Of a stretch of DNA of 64,000 nucleotides, positions 1 to 8,938 are shown in pieces. The notes under the pieces are model-generated. The model was not told where the DNA came from, did no database searches, and saw only the letters and a list, made by a program, of their open reading frames with translations. Position numbers and translations under genes: made by a program. Source of the stretch: Ruegeria sp. PrR005 (lineage in GTDB: Bacteria; Pseudomonadota; Alphaproteobacteria; Rhodobacterales; Rhodobacteraceae). Each line of letters opens with the position of its first letter. Positions within the stretch are counted from its first letter, which is position 1. The stretch spans positions 149,265-213,264 of the forward strand of contig NZ_JAAGOX010000056.1 of the NCBI RefSeq assembly GCF_010500245.1, in the 5' to 3' direction.

Positions 1-1
1 G

Positions 2-1984
2 GTCGATGCGGTTGGGCTCAGCCGCTGCCCGGAGTGGGCGTGGTACAGCCATGACGCTACTGGCGAGGTGATCACCCCGCCGCATGATCAGGCGGTCAGC
101 ATGATCATCGACCAGGGATACGAGACGATGGAGGGGTCGAGTGGCGACGACTGGATCGCGGTGGCGCAATCCATGCGCGCCTATCTGCGTTTCTCGCTGC
201 TGGGCGGCGTGATCGCGCAGCAGATCCGCAACCTTGGCTACAAGGCCAAGGCGCATACGGTGATGGATGGCGAGGTGTTGCAGCCGCCCCTTCTACTGCT
301 TTCTGGCCTAGGCGAGGTCAGCCGTATCGGCGAGGTGATCCTGAACCCCTACCTTGGCCCGCGCCTGAAATCCGGCGTGGTGACGACCGACATGCCGATC
401 ACCCACGACAAACCCATCGACTTTGGTCTGCAAAAGTTCTGCGAGAGCTGCAACAAATGCGCCCGCGAATGCCCGTCGGGCGCGATCACCGCCGGGCCGA
501 AGCTGATGTTCAACGGCTACGAGATCTGGAAATCCGACAGCCAGAAATGCGCCACCTACCGCATCACCACCCAGGGCGGCGCGATGTGTGGGCGCTGCAT
601 GAAGACCTGTCCCTGGAATCTGGAGGGGATATTCGCCGAACGCCCGTTCCGCTGGGCGGCGATGACCATTCCGGCGGCGGCCCCTGCGCTGGCGCGGCTG
701 GACGATGCGGTGGGCCATGGCGGCCTGAATGACGTCAAGAAATGGTGGTGGGATATCGAGTTGCAGGCGGACGGGGCCTATCGGTCCTCGGCCCATCCGC
801 TGAACAGGCGCGGCCTGCAAAAGGATCTGGACCTGAAATACGAGGATCAGACGCTGGCCGTCTATCCCGCGCCGCTGGCGCCGCATCCCTGGCCTTATCC
901 GTTTCCGATGGATCGCGAGGCGGGGATTGCCGCCTATGAGGCGATGGTGACGGCAGACGAATACAGGTCGCGCATGTCGGCAGGGGATATGTCGGTGGTG
1001 CACCGCTATTCCGTGCCGGATGCCGAGAGCGCCCCGGTGATCCGCGTGGCGGTCAAGCGGGCCGAGAAGATGACCGGCGATGTGACGAAATACGAGTTCT
1101 CGGCGCTCGATGGTGCGCCCTTGCCGGAATGGACGGCAGGGGCGCATCTGGACGTGCTGGTCGCGCCCGAGTTCCTGCGGCAATATTCGATGTCGGGCGA
1201 TCCGGCTGACCGGACGAAGTATCAGATCGGTGTCTTGCGCGAGGATGAGGGGCGCGGCGGGTCTAAGTTGATGCACCGGATCTTTGCCGAAGGGCGCAAG
1301 GTTTTCATCTCTAAACCGATCAACCATTTCGAGCTGGAGGAGGGCGCGACGCGCACCTTCCTGATGGGCGGCGGCATCGGCATCACGCCGATGATCGCCT
1401 TTGCCCATCGGTTGCACGCGCTGGGCGCGGAGTTCGAGCTGCATTATTCCGCCTCGACCCGGGCGGGGGCGGGATATCTGGCGGACCTTGCCGACATGCC
1501 GTGGGCCGGCCGGGTGCATCTGCATTTCTCGGACGAGGGCACGCGCGCCGATCTCGACACGGTGTTATCAGGCTATCAGCCCGGCTGGCATGTCTATACC
1601 TGCGGGCCGGATCGCTACATGGACGGGGTGATGCAGGCCGCCGAGCGGCAGGGGTTCCCCGAAGAGGCGCGGCATCTGGAGTATTTCTCGGTCCCCGAGC
1701 AGCCGGATTATGAGAACCATCCCTTTACCCTGAAACTTGCCCGGTCCGGTCGGGTGCTGGAGGTGCCGGCGGACAAGGACGCGGCGCAGGTGCTGAACGA
1801 GAGCGGGTTCCATGTCGACGTGAAATGTTCCGACGGGATCTGTGGCGTTTGCAAATGCGGGCTGGTCGCGGGCGAGGTGGAGCATCGCGATTTTGTGCTG
1901 TCGAAGAAACAGCGCGAGAGCGCGATCATCCTGTGCCAGTCGCGCGCGGCGAAACCAGATGGGGTGGTCGAAATCGACCTCTGA
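2..1984 (+). CDS. Self-sufficient reductive dehalogenase fused to flavin/2Fe-2S reductase (5' end cut by window)
   Basis: The reading frame is open from base 2, so the N-terminus lies outside the window; about 660 residues remain. The first part is the C-terminal half of a corrinoid/iron-sulfur reductive dehalogenase, with two 4Fe-4S motifs: CESCNKCARECP from nt 440, and a lone Cys at nt 548 followed by CGRCMKTCPW from nt 587. From about nt 1030 comes a phthalate-dioxygenase-reductase-like module: flavin site RQYSMSGDP, nucleotide site GGGIGITPM, and a C-terminal plant-type 2Fe-2S domain (CSDGICGVCKC and a later Cys). In known fusions of this type (BhbA of Comamonas, marine Rhodobacteraceae enzymes) the reductase delivers NAD(P)H electrons to cobalamin to remove halogen from bromo/chlorophenols, without respiration. 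No Tat-dependent membrane anchor gene is visible, which fits a cytoplasmic catabolic enzyme. The substrate is inferred, not shown. Confidence 0.88.
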   Translation, partial: VDAVGLSRCPEWAWYSHDATGEVITPPHDQAVSMIIDQGYETMEGSSGDDWIAVAQSMRAYLRFSLLGGVIAQQIRNLGYKAKAHTVMDGEVLQPPLLLLSGLGEVSRIGEVILNPYLGPRLKSGVVTTDMPITHDKPIDFGLQKFCESCNKCARECPSGAITAGPKLMFNGYEIWKSDSQKCATYRITTQGGAMCGRCMKTCPWNLEGIFAERPFRWAAMTIPAAAPALARLDDAVGHGGLNDVKKWWWDIELQADGAYRSSAHPLNRRGLQKDLDLKYEDQTLAVYPAPLAPHPWPYPFPMDREAGIAAYEAMVTADEYRSRMSAGDMSVVHRYSVPDAESAPVIRVAVKRAEKMTGDVTKYEFSALDGAPLPEWTAGAHLDVLVAPEFLRQYSMSGDPADRTKYQIGVLREDEGRGGSKLMHRIFAEGRKVFISKPINHFELEEGATRTFLMGGGIGITPMIAFAHRLHALGAEFELHYSASTRAGAGYLADLADMPWAGRVHLHFSDEGTRADLDTVLSGYQPGWHVYTCGPDRYMDGVMQAAERQGFPEEARHLEYFSVPEQPDYENHPFTLKLARSGRVLEVPADKDAAQVLNESGFHVDVKCSDGICGVCKCGLVAGEVEHRDFVLSKKQRESAIILCQSRAAKPDGVVEIDL

Positions 1985-1987
1985 GGC

Positions 1988-3349
1988 TCAGGCCGGGTCC
2001 GCGATCTTATCGATGAGGTCGAGAAGGTCGGGCGCCGCGGGCCAGTCTAGCAGGGTATCGGCGAGGCCTGCGAGGCGTGGCGCGATATTGGCGTCCAGTT
2101 TGGCCTTGATCCGGTCCGCTGCAAGTGGGTTCTGCGGTGCACCAAGCGGATAGGTGCAGGTCGAGGTGAGGACCTTCCCGTCATCCAGTGTCACCACGGC
2201 CCGGTCGGGTTCCTCAGGGTCGAAGTTGAGTTCTGGCCGCCGGGGATGGAACGGGTGCACATGGGTGCGGCGGATCAGGGTGACGATCTGGGGATCGGTC
2301 CAGGCTTCGCGCGCGGTATCGGCCAGCGTCAGGTCGCCGTGAACCAGGGCCATGGCGCATGCGAAGGGCAGGCTGAACAGCGCCTCGCCATGGTCGCGGG
2401 GCTGGTGAAACGGTAGGATCGCGGCATGCACATCGGGCAGGTGCAGGTCGATGCGGGCGATGCTTTCGGGCCGCAGACCGTCGCGCAGGCCCAGTAAGGT
2501 GGTCATCAGGCGGTGGGTGTAGCTGCAATTTGGCCAGGGCTTGAGCGCGATCCCATGTTCGCTCAGCGCCAGCGGCTGGCCAAGCCGGTCGAGCGCGTCG
2601 CGCAGGCGCTGCGGATTGGCACCGCCGGTCAGCGCGGCAAAGCCGCCCGCGTGGTCGAGCGCATGCAACTGGCCTTCGGCCCCGGCCGCAGCCAGATAGG
2701 CGCATTCCACGGCGGCTTGCGCTGCGAAACCGGCCTGCAACGGTTTGGCGTTGCTGCCGAACTGGCAGGTGTATCCGGTGGCGCGGCTGATCGCCAGCGC
2801 CATCGCATGGGCGCTGTGTCGGGCGTCGAGCCGCATCAGGCGGGCGACGGCTGCCGTCGCCCCCAGAGTGCCCAGCGTTGCGGTTGAGTGCCAACCGGCC
2901 CCGTAATGTTCAAGGTTCAGCGCTTCGCCAAGCCGGGCGATCACCTCGAACCCGGCAAGGTAGGGCGCGATCAGGTCGGCGCCTGCCGTCCCGGGGCGTG
3001 TGCAGGCGAGCAGCGCGGGCAGGATCACCACTGTCGGATGGGTGTTGCCGGGGGCTTCCCAATCGTCGAAGTCGAGTGCGTGGCCGGCGGTCGCGTTCAG
3101 GAAGGCCGCTTGCGCAGGTGCCGTGCGCTGTCCCGTGCCCAGAACCGCTGCGGTGCCGCCGATGCCCATGGCGCGAACCGCGGCGCGGGCCTTGGCAGAG
3201 ACCGGCATGCCGACGCCTGCGAGAATGCAGCCGAGGCAGTCGGCCACCGCGGCGCGTAACTGATCATGCGAGAGGTCGTCAGCCGTCAGCGCTGCCTCGG
3301 CGACAAAGGTGCCGAGGCGTGTGAGGGCGGGAGTTGACGCATCATTCAT
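1988..3349 (-). CDS. MmgE/PrpD family protein
   Basis: 453 residues, the usual size of the 2-methylcitrate dehydratase / cis-aconitate decarboxylase / iminodisuccinate epimerase fold. Family signatures include HALDFDDW followed by GNTHPTVVILPAL near residues 90-115, and an Ala-rich helical domain. Members act on small di- or tricarboxylates; the exact substrate cannot be read from sequence. It lies 110 bp downstream of the agmatinase gene on the same strand, so it may be the last gene of the polyamine transcript, although nothing in polyamine synthesis needs it. Its 3' end is 3 bp from the stop of the convergent dehalogenase gene, so an alternative is co-function with dehalogenation. Confidence 0.85.
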   Translation of the reverse strand: MNDASTPALTRLGTFVAEAALTADDLSHDQLRAAVADCLGCILAGVGMPVSAKARAAVRAMGIGGTAAVLGTGQRTAPAQAAFLNATAGHALDFDDWEAPGNTHPTVVILPALLACTRPGTAGADLIAPYLAGFEVIARLGEALNLEHYGAGWHSTATLGTLGATAAVARLMRLDARHSAHAMALAISRATGYTCQFGSNAKPLQAGFAAQAAVECAYLAAAGAEGQLHALDHAGGFAALTGGANPQRLRDALDRLGQPLALSEHGIALKPWPNCSYTHRLMTTLLGLRDGLRPESIARIDLHLPDVHAAILPFHQPRDHGEALFSLPFACAMALVHGDLTLADTAREAWTDPQIVTLIRRTHVHPFHPRRPELNFDPEEPDRAVVTLDDGKVLTSTCTYPLGAPQNPLAADRIKAKLDANIAPRLAGLADTLLDWPAAPDLLDLIDKIADPA

Positions 3350-3459
3350 GAGCAGCCCCGGTCAGCGATGTGATCTGAGGCTAGGCGCTTTGCCTCTTGC
3401 GGGGAACGCAGAAAAAGGGAATGCCGATCATTCGTTTTCGGAATGGCCGGCGTTCTCTT

Positions 3460-4308
3460 TCACTCGGTGCAGGCGGCCATCAGGCGATAGACGATCTGGG
3501 CTGTGGTGAAATCCCAGGCGGCATTGCCGTCGGGCGCCAGTTCAACCACGTCGAGCCCGACACATTTGCGGCCCTTGAGTGCGTGCTCGACCAGGTGCAG
3601 CGCCTGATAGTAACCGAGGCCGCCGGGCACTGGCGTGCCGGTTGCGGGCATCTGGGCCGGGTCCAGACCGTCGACATCAAAGCTGACATAAACCAGCTCG
3701 GGGAAATCCTCGGGCAGGTCGATGGCTTGGATGTTGCCTGTGACCAGTTCCTCGGCATCCTTGTAGAACACGCCGTGTCTGGCGCGCTCGTCCATTTCCT
3801 GCTGGCAAAGGGCGCGGACGCCGAATTGCGCGAGGTGAATACCCTCTTCGGTGAGCAGGTGCATGACCGAGGCATGGCTGTGTTTCTCGCCCTGATAGGC
3901 GATGCGCAGGTCGGCATGGGCGTCGATTTGCACCAGTCCCAGCGGCTGACCCAGGGCGCGGGCCACGCCCATTACCGCGCCATAACTCAGCGAATGTTCG
4001 CCCCCCAGCGTGACCGGTACGCGGCCCGCGCGGATGGCGGCCTCGGTCCGTTGGGCGAGGCGCTCCATCACCTCGGGCATGGGGCCGTCGCAGTCGAGCG
4101 GCGGTTCGGTGAAGATACCCTGCGCGCAGGGTTCGGCGCCGTTGGTGATGCGTTCAAGCTCGTTTGACGCCTCGAGGATCGCCGCCGGACCGGCGGCGGT
4201 GCCCGAGCCATAAGAGACGGTGCGCTCAAGTGGAACCGGGATGATGCGGAAACGGGCGTCTTCGCCGCGCTCGGTCGCGGTCAGTTCGCTGTCGAGGAAG
4301 ATGCTCAT
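3460..4308 (-). CDS. speB: Agmatinase (ureohydrolase family)
   Basis: 282 residues from the ATG at 4306-4308. An upstream in-frame ATG (to 4380) was rejected because it would extend 24 residues into the end of the previous gene. The binuclear manganese motifs of the arginase/agmatinase family are all present: GGEHSLSYG, DAHADLR and SFDVDGLDP. The enzyme hydrolyses agmatine to putrescine and urea. Its ATG overlaps the stop of the carboxyspermidine decarboxylase gene (ATGA), so the two are translationally coupled. Together with the upstream arginine decarboxylase it supplies the putrescine that the carboxyspermidine synthase consumes. A guanidinobutyrase-type relative is the main alternative, but the context argues for agmatine. 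Confidence 0.87.
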   Translation of the reverse strand: MSIFLDSELTATERGEDARFRIIPVPLERTVSYGSGTAAGPAAILEASNELERITNGAEPCAQGIFTEPPLDCDGPMPEVMERLAQRTEAAIRAGRVPVTLGGEHSLSYGAVMGVARALGQPLGLVQIDAHADLRIAYQGEKHSHASVMHLLTEEGIHLAQFGVRALCQQEMDERARHGVFYKDAEELVTGNIQAIDLPEDFPELVYVSFDVDGLDPAQMPATGTPVPGGLGYYQALHLVEHALKGRKCVGLDVVELAPDGNAAWDFTTAQIVYRLMAACTE

Positions 4309-5474
4309 GAGAGACGGTCCTTGAAGTCGGAATAGTCGAATTGGCGGATGATGCGCAGCGCGTCGGTGTCGCTGTTCCACAGCGCGATCGTGGGCAGAGG
4401 CACGCCGTTGAAGGTGTTGGTCTTGACCATCGAATAATGCGCCTGGTCGAGAAAGGCGAAGCGTTGGCCGATGGTCAGCGGCTGGTCCCAGGTGTAATCC
4501 CCGATCACGTCACCGGCGAGGCAGGAAGGGCCGCCCAGACGGTAGGTGTGGCCGCTCTCGGCCTCGTCCATCAGGGCAGGGCGATAGGGCGCCTCGATCA
4601 CGTCGGGCATGTGGCAAGTGGCCGAGATATCGGTGATGGCGAGGTCCATGCCATTGGTCGGCAGGTCGAGGATTTCGCCGACGAGGATACCGGCATCCAG
4701 CGCCACCGCCTCGCCGGGTTCGAGATAGACGTCCAGCCCGTGTTTTTCCCGGATGCCCTTGATGAATTCCACCAGCGCGTCGCGGTCGTAATCGGCGCGG
4801 GTGATGTGATGACCGCCGCCGAAGTTGAGCCATTTGAGGCCGGGCAGATAGGGGGCGAGCTTCGCCTCTACCGCAGTCCAGGTGCGCTGCAAGGGCTCGA
4901 ACCCCTGCTCGCAGAGCGTGTGCATGTGCAGCCCGTCGACGCCTTTCAGGGCCTCAGGCGTCAACTGGCTGACCGGGGTGCCAAGGCGGGAGCAGGGCGC
5001 GCAGGGGTCGTATTTGGCGATCTCGCCCTCGGAATGTTCGGGGTTGATCCTGAGACCCACCTGCACACCCGCCGCCTGGGCGCGGGAGAGAAAGCGGTCC
5101 TTTTGCGCCGGGCTGTTGAAGATGACGTGGTCGCTGAGCGAGAGGATCTCGTCGATATCCTGCTCCTTGTAGCCAGCGCAGAACGTGGCGACTTCGCCGC
5201 CGTATTCCTCGCGCCCCAACCGCGCTTCGTAGATGCCGCTGGCGCAGGTGCCGCCGAGATATTGTCGCACCAGCGGGGCGAGGGCGAACATGGAAAATGC
5301 CTTGAGCGCCGACAGCACATGCGCGCCGGAGCGGTCGGAAATGTCGCGCAGGATCTTGAGGTTCCGCTCGATGGCGACCTCGTCCACCACGAAACAGGGC
5401 GTGGGCACGCGGGACAGGTCGAAGGCGCGGAAGGCGCCGGCATCACCGGCCTGAGTTTGCATCATGTCGGACAT
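4305..5474 (-). CDS. nspC: Carboxynorspermidine/carboxyspermidine decarboxylase
   Basis: 389 residues, a PLP-dependent fold-III (alanine-racemase-type) decarboxylase of the NspC family. The PLP lysine sits in LSALKAF near residue 59, and the C-terminal half carries the active-site segment with GGPSCLAGDVIGDY. It decarboxylates carboxyspermidine (or carboxynorspermidine) to spermidine (or norspermidine), the last step of the S-adenosylmethionine-independent route. The start has GGAGCACC upstream at a normal distance. It lies between the synthase gene (105 bp upstream, separated by stem-loops) and speB (ATGA overlap). The family assignment is clear; which triamine is made depends on whether putrescine or diaminopropane is supplied, and the linked agmatine route points to spermidine. 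Confidence 0.92.
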   Translation of the reverse strand: MSDMMQTQAGDAGAFRAFDLSRVPTPCFVVDEVAIERNLKILRDISDRSGAHVLSALKAFSMFALAPLVRQYLGGTCASGIYEARLGREEYGGEVATFCAGYKEQDIDEILSLSDHVIFNSPAQKDRFLSRAQAAGVQVGLRINPEHSEGEIAKYDPCAPCSRLGTPVSQLTPEALKGVDGLHMHTLCEQGFEPLQRTWTAVEAKLAPYLPGLKWLNFGGGHHITRADYDRDALVEFIKGIREKHGLDVYLEPGEAVALDAGILVGEILDLPTNGMDLAITDISATCHMPDVIEAPYRPALMDEAESGHTYRLGGPSCLAGDVIGDYTWDQPLTIGQRFAFLDQAHYSMVKTNTFNGVPLPTIALWNSDTDALRIIRQFDYSDFKDRLS

Positions 5475-5524
5475 TGGGGTGCTCCAAGTGACGAGGGCAG
5501 CGCCCGAACCGGGGCGGAAGCGTA

Positions 5525-5573
5525 GCGCCCGCCCATGGGGCGGGTCGGGCGCTGCCCGGCGTTGCCGCCGGGC
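5525..5573 (-). repeat. Tandem stem-loops between synthase and nspC
   Basis: The spacer holds a perfect 8-bp stem (arms 5554-5561 and 5566-5573) closed by a four-base loop that reads GCAA on the minus strand, a GNRA tetraloop. Next to it is a second hairpin with 7-bp arms at 5525-5531 and 5546-5552. There is no T-run, so this looks like an mRNA-processing, stability or REP-like palindromic element rather than a terminator. Confidence 0.5.
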
Positions 5574-5579
5574 AATGTT

Positions 5580-6791
5580 TCAGAACTCGACCGGGCCGTC
5601 GAGTTCATGGACCTGCCAGGGCAGGCCGTGATTGTTCAGCATGTCCATGTAGTCATCGGGGTCGAGCTGTTCCATGTTCCACACGCCCGGTTCCACCCAG
5701 TTGCCCTTGAGCACCTGCGCCGCGCCGATCATCGCCGGCACGCCGGTGGTGTAGGAAACCGCCTGGCTGCCGACTTCGCGGAAGCATTCCTCGTGGTCGC
5801 AGATATTGTAGATGTAATAGGTCTTCTCTCCCGATCCGTCCTTGGCCTGACCCGTGGCGATATCGCCGATGCAGGCCTTGCCCTTGGTTTCCTCGGCCAG
5901 CGTGCCGGGATCGGGCAGCAGGGTTTTGAGGAACTGGATCGGGATGATTTCCTTGCCGTCATGCATGACCGGGTCGATGCGGGTCATGCCGACATTTTCC
6001 AGCACCTTGGCATGCATGATGTACGCGTCGCCGAATGTCATCCAGAAGCGGGCGCGCTCGATCTCGGGGAAGTGGGTCGAGAGGCTCTCCAGTTCCTCGT
6101 GATACATCAGGTACATGTTCTTGGGCCCGATGCCGGGGAAATCGAACTCGACCTTGTGAGTCATGGCGGGCGTGACCTGCCAGGCGCCATTTTCCCAGTG
6201 CCGCGCCTCGGCCAGAACCTCGCGCAGGTTAATCTCGGGGTTGAAATTGGTGGCGAATGCCTGATCGTTCGAGCCGCCATTGGCATCCAGCACGTCGATC
6301 TGCCGGATGGTCGAAAGCTTGTGTTTTTTGAGCCAGGTGGCAAAGACCGAGGTCACGCCCGGATCGAATCCCGAGCCGAGGATCGCGGTCAGGCCGGCGG
6401 CCTTGAACTTGTCCTGATAGGCCCATTGCCAGTGGTATTCGAACTTGGCCACATCCTCGGGCTCATAGTTCGCGGTATCAAGGTAGTGGCAGCCAGCCTC
6501 GAGGCAGGCATCCATCAGCTTGAGATCCTGGTAGGGCAGGGCGAGATTGACGAGGATTTCGGCGCCGGTCTCCTTGATGAGCGCAACGGTGGCGGCCACG
6601 TCCATCGCATCGAGCGCGGCGGTCTTGATCGTTACGCCGGTGCGCTCCTTGACCGAGGCGGCGATGGCGTCGCATTTCGCCTTGGTCCGGCTGGCCAGAG
6701 TGATCTCGGTGAAGATGTCGGAATTCATGGCCATCTTGTGAACGGCGGCGTGGCTGACGCCACCTGCGCCGACAACGAGTGTTTTGCCCAT
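5580..6791 (-). CDS. Carboxynorspermidine/carboxyspermidine synthase (saccharopine dehydrogenase family)
   Basis: 403 residues. The N-terminal Rossmann motif GAGGVSHAAVHK resembles saccharopine dehydrogenase, and the body matches carboxy(nor)spermidine dehydrogenase, including YLDTANYEPED and the segment GSGFDPGVTSVFA. The enzyme condenses aspartate semialdehyde with putrescine (or diaminopropane) and reduces the imine with NADPH to carboxyspermidine (or carboxynorspermidine). It is 25 bp downstream of the arginine decarboxylase gene and upstream of the matching decarboxylase, which supports this over lysine metabolism. The route replaces spermidine synthase and S-adenosylmethionine decarboxylase, and neither of those is in the window. 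Confidence 0.9.
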   Translation of the reverse strand: MGKTLVVGAGGVSHAAVHKMAMNSDIFTEITLASRTKAKCDAIAASVKERTGVTIKTAALDAMDVAATVALIKETGAEILVNLALPYQDLKLMDACLEAGCHYLDTANYEPEDVAKFEYHWQWAYQDKFKAAGLTAILGSGFDPGVTSVFATWLKKHKLSTIRQIDVLDANGGSNDQAFATNFNPEINLREVLAEARHWENGAWQVTPAMTHKVEFDFPGIGPKNMYLMYHEELESLSTHFPEIERARFWMTFGDAYIMHAKVLENVGMTRIDPVMHDGKEIIPIQFLKTLLPDPGTLAEETKGKACIGDIATGQAKDGSGEKTYYIYNICDHEECFREVGSQAVSYTTGVPAMIGAAQVLKGNWVEPGVWNMEQLDPDDYMDMLNNHGLPWQVHELDGPVEF

Positions 6792-6816
6792 GGGAAAGTC
6801 TCCTCTGGCTGGTGGG

Positions 6817-8784
6817 TTATTCGTAATAGGTATAGCCGTTGATGCTGTCGCGATAGGCGCCGATGATCAGCTTGCGTTCGCTGGCCTTGAGGCAGCCGTT
6901 GGAAATGGCGCCATCGACCAGCTTTCGGAAGGCGGCGACGCAATCGGCCGGGTCGTATTCGACGTAAGACAGCACCTCGGAAATGGTATCGCCCTCCTGC
7001 TCGTGCAGCAGGTCGAACCCGCCATCGGCGCGCAGGTCGATGGTGACCACGTTGGTGTCGCCAAACAGGTTGTGCAGATCGCCCAGCGTTTCCTGGTAGG
7101 CGCCGACGAAGAAGACGCCGAGATAGTACTCCTGATCCTCGGGCAGCGAATGCACCGGCAGTGAGGGCGACACGCCATCGGCGAGGATGAAGCGGTCGAC
7201 CTTGCCGTCGCTGTCGCAGGTGATGTCGGACAGGACCGCGCGGCGGTCGGGCGTCTGGTTCAGCATCTGAAGCGGCACGATCGGGTGCAGCTGGTCGATG
7301 GCCCAGACATCGGGCAACGACTGGAACAGTGAAAAGTTGCAGTGGTAGATATCGGCGATCTTTTCCATCTGCGCGTCGAGATCGGTCTCGGCCTCGACCT
7401 CGGCCACCATGGTCTTGATCCGGGCCATCAGCGACAGATAGATGCGTTCGGCCCGGGCCATCTGACGCAGGTCCACATAGCCGCGGCGGAAGAGGGCCCG
7501 CAATTCGTTGCGATAGAAGGTGGCGTCGTTCCAGCATTCCTGAAGCCGCGCGGGTGTCAGATAGCCGTTCACCGCAGCCAGATCGGCCACCAGATGGTGA
7601 TCGTCGGGTTCCACACCAGGCGCGGTGGGCGCGTCGTACAGCGTGCTTTCGAGCACGTTGAACACCAGCAATGACGAGGTCGCCACCACTGCTCGGCCGC
7701 TTTCGGTGACGATGGTGGGATGCGCGATACCGGCCTCGTCCATCGCATAGGCGACGGTTTCCACCACGTTGGCGCAGTACTCCTCGACCGTGTAGTTGAT
7801 CGAGTTTTCGGTGGCGCGTTTTTCGCCGGTGTAATCGACACCCATACCACCGCCCAGGTCCAGGTGGCTGAGCGGCACGCCTTCGGCGCTGAGTTCGGTG
7901 AAGTAGCGGCAGGCCTCGCCCACGGCGCGGCGCACGTCGTTGACGTCGGGCACCTGGCTGCCCAGATGCGAGTGTTGCAGTTTCAGGCAATGGATCAGAC
8001 CGGCATCGCGCAGCTTGTCCACCACGCGCACCAGCTGGTCGGTATTCATGCCAAACGAGGAGCGGTCGCCCGAGCTTTCCTCCCATTTGCCGCTGATCTG
8101 GTTGGTGAGCTTCACGCGGACGCCCAGCAGGGGTTCGATCCCGAGCTCGTTATAGACCTCGATGACGGTATCGGCCTCTTTCGGGCTTTCCAGCACGATG
8201 ACGGTGTTGAAACCCAGTTTGCGGCTGAGAATGGCAAGCCGGACAAACTCGGCATCCTTGACCCCGTTGCAGACGATCAGCGCCTCGGGCGCCAGCTTGT
8301 GCGCCAGCGCGATCACCAGTTCGGGTTTCGAGCCGGCCTCGAGCCCGTAATTGTAGCGGTGGCCAAACTCGACAATGCGGTCGATCACCTGCGCCTGCTG
8401 GTTGACCTTGATCGGGAACACGCCGCGATAGGCCCCCTTGTAACCCGAGCGGGCGATGGCGTCGGCAAAGCTGTCGTTGATATGGCAGATCTCGTTTTCG
8501 AGATAGGAACTGATCCGCAGCAGCATCGGCGCGCGGATACCGCGCTGTTCGAGGTCGCGCAGAATGTCGGGGAGGCTGACAGTAGCGGCCTCGGGCCGGA
8601 GTGGATTGCGGAGCCCGATTTCGCCCTCTTCTGTCACCACAATCAGGCCCTTGCCCCATTTGTCCACGCCATAGATGGAATGCGGTGCGTCAAGAAGATG
8701 TTTCAAGCGGTTCGGCCTTTCTTGCGGCTGGGGTCCGGTAACGGGTCGCCGTTTAACGGCGGGGTTCGATTCGTCCAAGGCCAA
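6817..8784 (-). CDS. speA: Biosynthetic arginine decarboxylase
   Basis: 655 residues, matching the usual length of the large PLP-dependent SpeA enzymes. The PLP lysine is in GVFPIKVNQQ near residue 125, the glycine-rich phosphate loop in LDLGGGMGVDYTG, and the C-terminal catalytic segment in DITCDSDGKVDRF. It converts arginine to agmatine, the first committed step of the polyamine operon read leftward from here. The listed start is a TTG without an obvious ribosome-binding site; another TTG lies about 26 codons inside at 8706, so the exact N-terminus is uncertain. The gene follows the GntR regulator gene on the same strand after 154 bp, and its own promoter probably lies in that gap. Confidence 0.92.
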   Translation of the reverse strand: MALDESNPAVKRRPVTGPQPQERPNRLKHLLDAPHSIYGVDKWGKGLIVVTEEGEIGLRNPLRPEAATVSLPDILRDLEQRGIRAPMLLRISSYLENEICHINDSFADAIARSGYKGAYRGVFPIKVNQQAQVIDRIVEFGHRYNYGLEAGSKPELVIALAHKLAPEALIVCNGVKDAEFVRLAILSRKLGFNTVIVLESPKEADTVIEVYNELGIEPLLGVRVKLTNQISGKWEESSGDRSSFGMNTDQLVRVVDKLRDAGLIHCLKLQHSHLGSQVPDVNDVRRAVGEACRYFTELSAEGVPLSHLDLGGGMGVDYTGEKRATENSINYTVEEYCANVVETVAYAMDEAGIAHPTIVTESGRAVVATSSLLVFNVLESTLYDAPTAPGVEPDDHHLVADLAAVNGYLTPARLQECWNDATFYRNELRALFRRGYVDLRQMARAERIYLSLMARIKTMVAEVEAETDLDAQMEKIADIYHCNFSLFQSLPDVWAIDQLHPIVPLQMLNQTPDRRAVLSDITCDSDGKVDRFILADGVSPSLPVHSLPEDQEYYLGVFFVGAYQETLGDLHNLFGDTNVVTIDLRADGGFDLLHEQEGDTISEVLSYVEYDPADCVAAFRKLVDGAISNGCLKASERKLIIGAYRDSINGYTYYE

Positions 8785-8938
8785 ACTTGCGGTTGCCGCA
8801 CAGGGGGCGCGAAATGCACTTTGGGCCGTTTGCTTCCAACGCCTTGGTCGGTTGTCGGGTCAGCATAGACAAGGATCGCAACAACTTGAAACCGTTTGTG
8901 GTGATTTTCCGGCAATCGGATTCTTGCGGTTTGCGGGC

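Noticed and set aside
308..1525. 405-codon open frame on the minus strand inside the dehalogenase gene
   Set aside because: Arg/His-rich composition typical of an antisense shadow of a high-GC gene; no family features, while the plus strand encodes a clear multi-domain enzyme.
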